Positions 37,738-45,048 of a stretch of DNA of 64,000 nucleotides are shown here, piece by piece. Every line of letters begins with the position of its first letter. Within the stretch, counting starts at the first letter, position 1. The notes under the pieces were generated by a model, which saw only the letters and a list, made by a program, of their open reading frames with translations, searched no databases and had not been told where the DNA came from. This stretch comes from an uncultured Mucilaginibacter sp. (GTDB taxonomy: Bacteria; Bacteroidota; Bacteroidia; Sphingobacteriales; Sphingobacteriaceae). Where the stretch lies: contig CAJYJH010000010.1 of the NCBI GenBank assembly GCA_913775265.1, forward strand, positions 1 through 64,000, given 5' to 3'. The position numbers were made by a program, and so were the translations under genes.

Positions 37738-38242
37738 GCGTAGCTGTAAACGTGTTAACCGGGGCGTTAAACCCATAAGTAAACCGGTCTGCCGCTTTAG
37801 CTATAATAAGCAAGCCCATGTGCTCGTGCAGATGTTGTATGGTAATTTCTTCATTTTGGGGGTCGCGGCAAAAAAAACTCAGTAGCTGTTCACTTTCCTT
37901 GATCACGTACAGCTCTTGCAATCCATCGGCCGTGACAAGTGTTGGTACATCACTTTTCAAATATCCTGCTTTATTCATCAATTCAAGCTTCGTTCCGTAG
38001 TCCGATTTTGCAATCGTCAAGCTATCGTTTTCGATAGTAAACGTGAAAATTGTTTTAGTACATCCTGAATGTTTAACCGCGTTGTTCAGCAGTTCACCTA
38101 TAATATATCGGGCTTTAGATAGCAGTTGACCATCGTGGTGGTGATTTACTAACTGACCTACCAAACACTCGAGCATCTGATGACTAAAGCTGCTAATACT
38201 GCTTGCCTGGTTATCAAATTCAAAACTCTGTCTGGTGTTCAT
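37724..38242 (-). CDS. HATPase-domain protein, anti-sigma/serine-kinase-like (RsbW type)
   Basis: A 172-residue single-domain protein. The N-box GELLNNAVKHSG at about 47-58 is typical of RsbW/SpoIIAB kinases. The next box reads SDYGTK, keeping DxG but not the full DxGxG, and the G2 box is unclear, so kinase activity needs proof. It is the last of a four-gene minus-strand cassette (40298-37724) with the STAS gene 4 bases upstream. In partner switching, this protein would phosphorylate the STAS protein or bind a target. Confidence 0.8.
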   Translation of the reverse strand: MNTRQSFEFDNQASSISSFSHQMLECLVGQLVNHHHDGQLLSKARYIIGELLNNAVKHSGCTKTIFTFTIENDSLTIAKSDYGTKLELMNKAGYLKSDVPTLVTADGLQELYVIKESEQLLSFFCRDPQNEEITIQHLHEHMGLLIIAKAADRFTYGFNAPVNTFTATLNLN

Positions 38243-38246
38243 TAAT

Positions 38247-38588
38247 TTACTGATTTAATGCAACTGTTGCAGCTTGCTCGTCGGCGTATATCTTAAAAAC
38301 CTTATCTAACCTAATGAGTTTAAGTAAATCATGCACATCTTTTTGCAAGCCTAATAAAACTAAATCATCTCCGGCTCCCAAAGCATATTTCAAACCTGCT
38401 ACTAATGCGCCCAAAAATGAGCTATCGACATAAGTAACCTGTTCCATGTTCAGCCACACATTGCGTTGCTTGTAATTCAATAATGATACCAGTTCGGTTT
38501 TAAACTGATCGGAGTGAGTTAAATTAGCTTCGCCGATGTCGACCTTAGCTACAATATATTGAGGGTGTTCGTTTACAATTTTAAGCAT
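38247..38588 (-). CDS. STAS-domain protein (anti-anti-sigma / RsbV type)
   Basis: A 113-residue protein that is only a STAS domain. The phospho-acceptor region reads VDSSFLGALV at about 54-63 (Ser56/Ser57), equivalent to DSSGLG in SpoIIAA, with Phe in place of Gly. Its start overlaps the PP2C gene by 8 bases, so it is translationally coupled to its presumed phosphatase. No sigma factor is adjacent; a glycan enzyme or transporter may be the target, as with SypA (inference). Confidence 0.88.
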   Translation of the reverse strand: MLKIVNEHPQYIVAKVDIGEANLTHSDQFKTELVSLLNYKQRNVWLNMEQVTYVDSSFLGALVAGLKYALGAGDDLVLLGLQKDVHDLLKLIRLDKVFKIYADEQAATVALNQ

Positions 38589-39726
38589 GGGTATTAATTT
38601 TTTTTATGCAGATAATACTGCTATCATCAGTAAAACCGGCAGCTTTTTGCTGCAAGTTATTTTTAATATCGTTAAATAATTGGCCGGCCTGCAAATACCC
38701 CGACATTTGATTGGCAAAGAAACGGTAGTCTGTTTTTTGTTTTCCACCGCTGCTAATATCAATCAAACCATCAGTAAAAATATAAAGCTGATCTGATGGT
38801 GCCATTGCAATTTCTTGTTCGGTATAAAAGCCATCGGGCAGTACACCTAACAACATACCGGTAGATTTTATTTGCTTTAACTCTTGTGTATCGGCCCGGT
38901 AATTCAGCAGTGGCAAATCGCCGGCACCTGAGTAAATAATTTTACCCGTTGCCTTCTCAATCCGAACCAGCGAAAGACTTGATAAAATATTAGCCAAACC
39001 TTCATCCTGGCAAACCACAGCGTTAATTTGCTGTAATGTGTTAGCTAAAGAACTGTGTGCTGTAATTACGCTAAATCGGATTGCAGCCCGGATATAACTT
39101 AAGTAAGTAAATGTATAAAACCACGCTTTCCACTTTTTGCCCATCAAATCACCTATTACTACAAACAGATAATTACCGGTATTGATAAAATCTATAAAAT
39201 CTCCGCCTGGTATATTCTGGTAGCTATGATGCCAAAAATCAATCTCAAAACCATCGATTTGCGGTAGTACTGCGGGTACCGGCTTAATATTTAATGCAGC
39301 AACCGTTTTCCGTATCTCCTGTTCGGTAATTTGGCGCTGCTTGCTAACGGTGTGCAAAAGATTGGTGAGTTTGGCTACAATGACATCGAAAGGCGTAGTT
39401 TTAAGTACATAATCAATAGCCTGCAAATTCAGACCCGTGTACATTATACCTTCGTCTTCGTGCGCGGTTAAAAACAGGAAAGGGATTTCCTTCAAAGCAT
39501 CAATTTGTAAAACTTGAAGACGAAACTCGAGCCCGTTCATGCCTGGCATTTCATAATCTGATAAAATTACATCAGGCTTAAAAGCTTTTAAACTCTGCAA
39601 CGCCTCAACGCCCGAATTAGCGGCATGGCAGTTAAAACCTGCTGTTGTAAAAGCTTGACATAATATTTTTAAAAACAACGGATTATCGTCAACCAGTAAA
39701 ATATTTTTTGATAAGCCAGTTGCCAT
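38581..39726 (-). CDS. Response regulator with PP2C-type (RsbU/SpoIIE) phosphatase domain
   Basis: About 381 residues from ATG 39726; an ATG 33 bases earlier lies inside the upstream gene and is less likely. The receiver domain (1-120) has VDDN at its start, SDYEMPG with the phosphorylated Asp, and a VLKTTPFD Lys-Thr region. The PP2C domain (about 175-381) shows GGDFIDF, VVIGDLMGK, FTDGLIDISSG and DDSSIICI, covering the metal-binding aspartates, so it should be active. It would dephosphorylate the STAS protein when the receiver is phosphorylated. No histidine kinase lies beside it. Confidence 0.88.
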   Translation of the reverse strand: MATGLSKNILLVDDNPLFLKILCQAFTTAGFNCHAANSGVEALQSLKAFKPDVILSDYEMPGMNGLEFRLQVLQIDALKEIPFLFLTAHEDEGIMYTGLNLQAIDYVLKTTPFDVIVAKLTNLLHTVSKQRQITEQEIRKTVAALNIKPVPAVLPQIDGFEIDFWHHSYQNIPGGDFIDFINTGNYLFVVIGDLMGKKWKAWFYTFTYLSYIRAAIRFSVITAHSSLANTLQQINAVVCQDEGLANILSSLSLVRIEKATGKIIYSGAGDLPLLNYRADTQELKQIKSTGMLLGVLPDGFYTEQEIAMAPSDQLYIFTDGLIDISSGGKQKTDYRFFANQMSGYLQAGQLFNDIKNNLQQKAAGFTDDSSIICIKKINTHA

Positions 39727-39728
39727 GA

Positions 39729-40298
39729 TTACGTTGTTTTTAAAGGTTTGTAAATACACCTTACCAACAGATATATCCCCGACAATATGACTAACAGGGA
39801 TATCAGATCCATTAATGTAATACCATCTTGTATATTAAAATAAAAAATGGTGAACATCTCAAAATAAGGCGGGGCAGGCATCACAATCATGGCAAAGCCG
39901 AGCACGATCAGCACGAGGCTGATAATGATTAGAAAAAACCTGGCCAAACGTTCACCCTGCAGATATTTTTTTGACATTCGGGTATCCACCTGGTGGTTAG
40001 CTAACAGAACACTAAACTCATCAAGCAATTCAGTCCGGTTAGCATTTTCGAGGTTATTGATTTGCTTAAAGGCGCTCAATTGCTTTTTATACGAAGACTT
40101 TTTTTGTACCGCTTGGTTTAACCGTTGCTGTATGCTGCGGGCTTTTGCACTGTCAATATCACTATCAGCAAGCAGGGAAAGCAACTCGTCCAGTTTATGG
40201 TCAATATTGGCTTGCTTTTCAACAACATGCGGTAATTGCTGAACCTCCTTTTGTATATTTTTTTGCTTTGCCAATTTAAAGTGATTAATTCGTCTCAA
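39729..40298 (-). CDS. Two-span membrane coiled-coil protein of the partner-switching cassette
   Basis: A 189-residue protein starting at TTG (40298); no ATG gives a full-length product. The first ~110 residues are a long helical coiled coil (two heptad-rich stretches, with EEVQQLPHVVEKQ-like polarity). Two hydrophobic spans follow at about 128-150 and 160-182. No known domain. It ends 2 bases before the PP2C ATG, so it probably acts with it, perhaps as sensor or membrane anchor (inference). It diverges from the GT2 gene at 40331 with a 32-base gap. Confidence 0.65.
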   Translation of the reverse strand: MRRINHFKLAKQKNIQKEVQQLPHVVEKQANIDHKLDELLSLLADSDIDSAKARSIQQRLNQAVQKKSSYKKQLSAFKQINNLENANRTELLDEFSVLLANHQVDTRMSKKYLQGERLARFFLIIISLVLIVLGFAMIVMPAPPYFEMFTIFYFNIQDGITLMDLISLLVILSGIYLLVRCIYKPLKTT

Positions 40299-40330
40299 CC
40301 TTTATACTACCATTTTCGTAAACGCCCGCA

Positions 40331-41245
40331 ATGAAAATGGTTTCGCTCATAACGGTTAACTACAATCAAAATCAAATTACCGAACAGCTGCTTGCATCTA
40401 TTTCGGCAACTAATACCTATCCGGCTATCGAAATCATTGTGGTAGATAATGCCAGCAAGCAAAATCCGGTGCCACAATGGCAACACAAGTACCCGAACGT
40501 GACCTTTATACGGTCGGATGTCAATCTGGGTTTTGCCGGTGGCAACAATTTAGGTATTGGAGTAGCTGGTGGCGATTACCTGTTCTTCATTAATAACGAT
40601 ACCGAGTTTACACCGGGGCTGGTAGAAACCCTGGTGGCTGTGTTAGACAAGCATCCAAAAGTGGGTATGGTGTCACCCAAGATACGCTACTTTGACCAGC
40701 CCGGGATGTTGCAATACGCAGGCTTTACCCCCATGAATTACTATACCATGCGCAACAAGTGCATCGGTCAGTTTGAAGAAGATAAGGGCCAGTATGACCA
40801 TACCACCGGACCTACCGGTTATATTCACGGTGCGGCCATGATGGTACGCCGGGAGGCTATGAATAAAGCAGGCATGATGGCCGAGAACTTCTTTTTGTAT
40901 TACGAGGAGATGGACTGGAACGACCACATCAAACGTGCAGGCTACGACATATGGCTGGAGCCACGAGCCCTGATCTATCATAAAGAATCGGTTTCGGTAG
41001 GTAAGATAAGCGGCCTAAAAGAGTATTTTATGAACCGTAACCGTATCCTGTTCATCAGGCGCAATGCCCCTTCGGCGCTTACCATTATGGTGTTTTATTT
41101 GTACTTTTTATCGGTAGTTACGCCAAGAAACCTGCTAAATTATGCCAGGCACGGGCACAAAGGTTTTGCCGGGCTTTTGCTTAAAGCCATCAGGTGGAAT
41201 TTTACTAACAGTAAAACCAGTACTCATTTAGGTTACCCCTTTTAA
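40331..41245 (+). CDS. GT2 family glycosyltransferase (rhamnosyltransferase-like)
   Basis: A 304-residue GT-A enzyme. Motifs: VVDNASK near 35, DVNLGFAGGNNLGI, FINNDTEF as the metal-binding site, and YYEEMDWNDHIKRAGY near 195-210. These are typical of WbbL/rhamnosyltransferase-like members. It lies 6 bases before the next GT2 gene and begins the plus-strand run 40331-43099. It probably adds one sugar to the lipid-linked repeat unit. Confidence 0.87.
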   Translation: MKMVSLITVNYNQNQITEQLLASISATNTYPAIEIIVVDNASKQNPVPQWQHKYPNVTFIRSDVNLGFAGGNNLGIGVAGGDYLFFINNDTEFTPGLVETLVAVLDKHPKVGMVSPKIRYFDQPGMLQYAGFTPMNYYTMRNKCIGQFEEDKGQYDHTTGPTGYIHGAAMMVRREAMNKAGMMAENFFLYYEEMDWNDHIKRAGYDIWLEPRALIYHKESVSVGKISGLKEYFMNRNRILFIRRNAPSALTIMVFYLYFLSVVTPRNLLNYARHGHKGFAGLLLKAIRWNFTNSKTSTHLGYPF

Positions 41246-41251
41246 TTAACT

Positions 41252-42460
41252 ATGAAAATATTACTTTGGCTTAGTCTGTTTATTGTTTTTTATGCGTTTG
41301 CAGGCTACGGTATTCTTTTATTTGCGCTGGTTAAGCTCAAACGCATATTTAAAGGAGAGCCTGTCGTTCCAGAAACTAACGAAGCCTCTCTACCCTCTTG
41401 CAGCCTGTTGATAGCGGCCTACAATGAAGAAGGCTTCATTATTGAAAAAATTAAGAACACGCTGCAACTACAATACCCGGCAGATAAGCTGGAACTGATT
41501 TTTATTACCGATGGTTCATCCGACCGCACGCCCGAGCTGGTGGCAGCTTACCCACAGATTAAACTGCTGCACTCGCCCGAGCGTCGTGGTAAAATTGCAG
41601 CCGTTCACCGTGCTATGGATACAGTAACCACCGAGGTAGTGGTGTTTACTGATGCCAATACTTACCTTAACCCTGATGCCCTGCTTAATATTTGCCGCCA
41701 TTACGCCGATGCTAAGGTAGGAGCCGTAGCCGGCGAAAAAAGGGTACAGGTAGATGAAACGGCTGATGCTACCGCAGGCGAGGGCTTTTACTGGAAGTAC
41801 GAGTCGAAACTCAAAGCATGGGACTCTGAACTCTACTCGGTAGTGGGTGCGGCCGGTGAACTGTTCAGCATCCGCAGAAACCTTTACCAACCCGTATCGC
41901 CCAACGCCATCCTGGATGATTTTATGATATCGCTATTAGTAGCACAAAAAGGTTACCGTGTAGTTTACGAACTTGAGGCTTATGCCAGCGAAACCTCGTC
42001 GGCTAACGTTAAAGAGGAACTTAAGCGCAAAATACGCATTGCGGCAGGTGGTATCCAGTCTATCGTATGGCTTAAAAGTTTGCTTAATCCTTTCCCACAG
42101 CCGCTTTTGTCGTTCCAGTACATCAGTCACCGCGTGCTACGGTGGACAGTGGTGCCGTTTTTGATGATTTTAGCTTTGACACTTAACACTGTAATAGTAC
42201 TTCAGGGCGACTCCTCCACTGTTTACCAGGTATTGTTAGCTGCACAGGTCGTGTTTTACACGGCGTCGCTTGCCGGCTGGCTGTTAGAACGTAAAGAAAT
42301 CAAAGTAAAAGCACTGTTTATCCCCTACTATTTTTGTATGATGAATTACGCCGTAATCCGTGGTATTTTCAGATACTTTGCCGGAACGCAAAGTGCAGCC
42401 TGGGAAAAGGCACAACGCAAGCAGGATGTGGTGAACCAAAGTGCTCCGCAAATTCAGTAA
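41252..42460 (+). CDS. GT2 family glycosyltransferase, membrane-anchored
   Basis: A 402-residue protein with an N-terminal membrane span (about 3-25), a GT-A domain (LIFITDGSSDRTPE, VVFTDANTYL, EDFMISLLV-like region ILDDFMISLL), a basic motif KRKIRIAAGGIQS, and three C-terminal spans. The layout is that of a processive or poly-isoprenoid-linked GT2. It sits between a GT2 and a hexapeptide acyltransferase on the same strand. Confidence 0.87.
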   Translation: MKILLWLSLFIVFYAFAGYGILLFALVKLKRIFKGEPVVPETNEASLPSCSLLIAAYNEEGFIIEKIKNTLQLQYPADKLELIFITDGSSDRTPELVAAYPQIKLLHSPERRGKIAAVHRAMDTVTTEVVVFTDANTYLNPDALLNICRHYADAKVGAVAGEKRVQVDETADATAGEGFYWKYESKLKAWDSELYSVVGAAGELFSIRRNLYQPVSPNAILDDFMISLLVAQKGYRVVYELEAYASETSSANVKEELKRKIRIAAGGIQSIVWLKSLLNPFPQPLLSFQYISHRVLRWTVVPFLMILALTLNTVIVLQGDSSTVYQVLLAAQVVFYTASLAGWLLERKEIKVKALFIPYYFCMMNYAVIRGIFRYFAGTQSAAWEKAQRKQDVVNQSAPQIQ

Positions 42461-42484
42461 TGATTAGCTTAGAAAACAAGGCCA

Positions 42485-43099
42485 ATGTCTTTTAAAGATC
42501 AGATCAAAAATAACCCGTCGTTAAAAAAGACGGTTCACCGCATGCTTATCCCCAAGGGTGGCGCTGCACCGCGCCTGTGGGTAAAGCTTTTCCTGAACCC
42601 GTTTTTACATAAACGCGGAAAAGGCTCTACCATACGCAGGCGTACACGCATTGATGTGCTTCCCTTTAACCGTTTTGAGCTGGGCGCCAATTCAACCATC
42701 GAAGACTTTTGCACTATCAACAACGGTGTAGGCGATGTCATTATCGGCAATAATAGTCTGGTGGGGATGAGCAACGTGATTATTGGACCCGTAACCATTG
42801 GCAACGATGTAATACTGGCACAAAACATTGTGGTAAGCGCCTTAAATCACGAATACCGCGATGTAAACCAACCTATCCACACCCAAAAAATACTTACTGC
42901 CCCTATTCTTATAGAAGACGAATGCTGGATTGCCGCCAATGCGGTAATTACTTCCGGTGTAACGGTAGGTAAACACAGCGTGGTAGCAGCCAATGCCGTG
43001 GTTACGAAAAGCGTTCCACCCTATTCAGTGGTTGCAGGCAACCCTGCCCGTGTTATTAAAAAATATGATTTTGATTTGAAAGAATGGGTAAGGGCTTGA
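42485..43099 (+). CDS. Hexapeptide-repeat acyltransferase (LbH, WcaF/NeuD-like)
   Basis: A 204-residue protein. From about residue 60 on it has the [LIV]-x4 hexapeptide rhythm (IGNNSLVGMSNVIIGPV, and SVVAANAVV). The active-site His is in VVSALNHEYRDV. The N-terminal 50 residues are basic. Such enzymes O- or N-acetylate sugars; here it may modify the glycan or the 3-amino sugar made by the genes at 27225-28681. Confidence 0.88.
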   Translation: MSFKDQIKNNPSLKKTVHRMLIPKGGAAPRLWVKLFLNPFLHKRGKGSTIRRRTRIDVLPFNRFELGANSTIEDFCTINNGVGDVIIGNNSLVGMSNVIIGPVTIGNDVILAQNIVVSALNHEYRDVNQPIHTQKILTAPILIEDECWIAANAVITSGVTVGKHSVVAANAVVTKSVPPYSVVAGNPARVIKKYDFDLKEWVRA

Positions 43100-43142
43100 T
43101 AAGGGATTTGTTACGCATGTGTACGCCTCTCTTACATAATAT

Positions 43143-44849
43143 TTACCGTGCAAAATAATCTAACACCGCCTGATTAAATTCCGCCGGCTTTTCGAACGGT
43201 GCATAGTGCGTTGCATCTTTAATAATATATAATTTGGAGTGAGGTATATTCTGCTGTATACTTTGAGTATGCTGTGGTAAAATCACATCGTGCTCGCCCG
43301 CTATCACTAAAACCGGCGCTTTTATTTGCTTTAACTGTGCGTAACTAACATGTGGCTCGGTCAGTAAAATTTTAATTAATCGTTTATGATTCATTGAAAT
43401 ATGATCAACAAACTTTCTTTCATTATCATAAGCACGTTGTAAATTATTGATTGTTTTAGCCTCTATGCCATCGGGCGACAAGTTAGCGCCCATTACAGCC
43501 AGCTTATTAACATACTCTGGATACTTTATACCCATCAACAATGCGGTGATGCCGCCATCACTCCAACCTAATACATTAGCTTTTTGAATATGCAAAGTAT
43601 CCAGCAGTTGCTTCATATCAGCGGCAAACAACTCATAAGTTAAATCGTGATCGAGCGAATCAGCACTTTTACCCTGGGCTCGAGTATCTACAGCTATCAC
43701 CTTATACTTTTTAGAAAATGTTTCTATCTGTTTATAAAAGGCGGAAATTGACTGGCTGTTTCCGTGCAGTAACAATAAAGGCTCGCCTTTACCGTAAGTT
43801 TCATAATATATAGCTGCATTGTTCAGATGTATATACTTTCCTGCTGCTGCATTGCGGCCATAGGGTGAGGCTTCTGCTTGTTCGGCATATTTGGTGTAAG
43901 TCAGGTAGTTTTTGAGGCTATCACTCAAAACCGGTTCTTGCTCTGCCTTATTTTTTGTATAATCTATCTTGTCAGTCTTTCCGGGTTTGAAGTAGTCGCC
44001 TGTAATGTTGAAGGCTACATATGCATTATTGATTTTATCCCAGACTGCCTGGGTTTTATCTCTAAAGAATACGGCATGTGTGGGCGATAATGTCGCCGAT
44101 ACAGAGAAAGCCCTGGAAGTGCTGTCTTCTTTAATACTTTTAAGCCACTGAATAGACACTGCAACTTTGCGGTACCCTTGCAGATAAATGTTATAAGGAG
44201 TTAAGTCAACCTGCACCCAACCACGCTTTTGCGGAACATCAAAAATAACGTCGCTATTATTTAATAAACAATCCGGCTGCCCGTTTTTAATACTGTAGAT
44301 GTTTAGCCTGAACTTTACAGTTTTAAATCGATTAAATACAACATACATGTTAAAGTTGCGCAGGTAAACATCATTATCAATACCAATTACCGATGCTTGT
44401 TCTTTCCCCAAATTATCGTCTACCAACTGGCTTTGGGTAAACATGGTAGTGGTCATAAAAGTACTGTTACCAGTACGGCCATACACCTTGGTCTTGAATT
44501 GAGTTGGCTTTACTTTAACCACCTTAAGCTCTTTACTTACCGGGTTTAAGTAGATAACAGGGTTTGACTTTTGCAAGTCTTTTAATTTTATCGTTAACAG
44601 CTGATAACCTAATGAGGATACAGTGATAAACTTATCGCCTAAATCTAATTTACTGGGTACATCAAGCAAAAAACTTCCGTCATCAATACTTAGCGTACCT
44701 AAACTTTCGCCTTTAACGCTTATGGTTGCATAAGGTATAGGTTGTTTGGTTACAGCATCAATTACTTCACCCTTCATTGGTTGAGCTATTACAACCACTG
44801 TTAATGAAGTAAATAATCCAATAAATAATATAAAAAAGGATCGAAACAT
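43143..44849 (-). CDS. Exported fusion: carboxypeptidase-regulatory domain + alpha/beta hydrolase
   Basis: A 568-residue protein: signal peptide (1-22), CarboxypepD_reg-like domain (about 25-102), a middle part of unknown fold (110-300), and an alpha/beta hydrolase (about 340-568). The hydrolase triad is visible: nucleophile Ser430 in GWSDGG, Asp521 in GEHDV, and His548 in ATHYAPF, with HGN at 362-364 as oxyanion hole. Secreted or periplasmic esterase/peptidase is likely; the substrate is unknown. It diverges from the MG2/plug gene at 45049. Confidence 0.8.
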   Translation of the reverse strand: MFRSFFILFIGLFTSLTVVVIAQPMKGEVIDAVTKQPIPYATISVKGESLGTLSIDDGSFLLDVPSKLDLGDKFITVSSLGYQLLTIKLKDLQKSNPVIYLNPVSKELKVVKVKPTQFKTKVYGRTGNSTFMTTTMFTQSQLVDDNLGKEQASVIGIDNDVYLRNFNMYVVFNRFKTVKFRLNIYSIKNGQPDCLLNNSDVIFDVPQKRGWVQVDLTPYNIYLQGYRKVAVSIQWLKSIKEDSTSRAFSVSATLSPTHAVFFRDKTQAVWDKINNAYVAFNITGDYFKPGKTDKIDYTKNKAEQEPVLSDSLKNYLTYTKYAEQAEASPYGRNAAAGKYIHLNNAAIYYETYGKGEPLLLLHGNSQSISAFYKQIETFSKKYKVIAVDTRAQGKSADSLDHDLTYELFAADMKQLLDTLHIQKANVLGWSDGGITALLMGIKYPEYVNKLAVMGANLSPDGIEAKTINNLQRAYDNERKFVDHISMNHKRLIKILLTEPHVSYAQLKQIKAPVLVIAGEHDVILPQHTQSIQQNIPHSKLYIIKDATHYAPFEKPAEFNQAVLDYFAR

Positions 44850-44883
44850 AAATCAAGTATATAACGGTTCCTAAAGTACGGTC

Positions 44884-44956
44884 ATGCTTTCATAATCTTT
44901 CTAAAATGCGCTGTTAACAAATGTTAAATATGCTTATAGCAGGATTGTGAAAGCAT
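44884..44956. promoter_or_regulatory. Long-spaced inverted repeat in a divergent promoter region
   Basis: ATGCTTTCATAATC (44884-44897) is matched by GATTGTGAAAGCAT (44943-44956) with one mismatch in 14, across a 45-base gap. It lies between the starts of the two divergent envelope genes. It may be a two-site operator or a long hairpin. Confidence 0.4.
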
Positions 44957-45048
44957 ACCTTATTGATTGAATTACCCTTACAACTATTGCATATTTACTG
45001 TTAAAACTTAACTTTATCATATCCTTACCTATAACCTCACTATTACAC

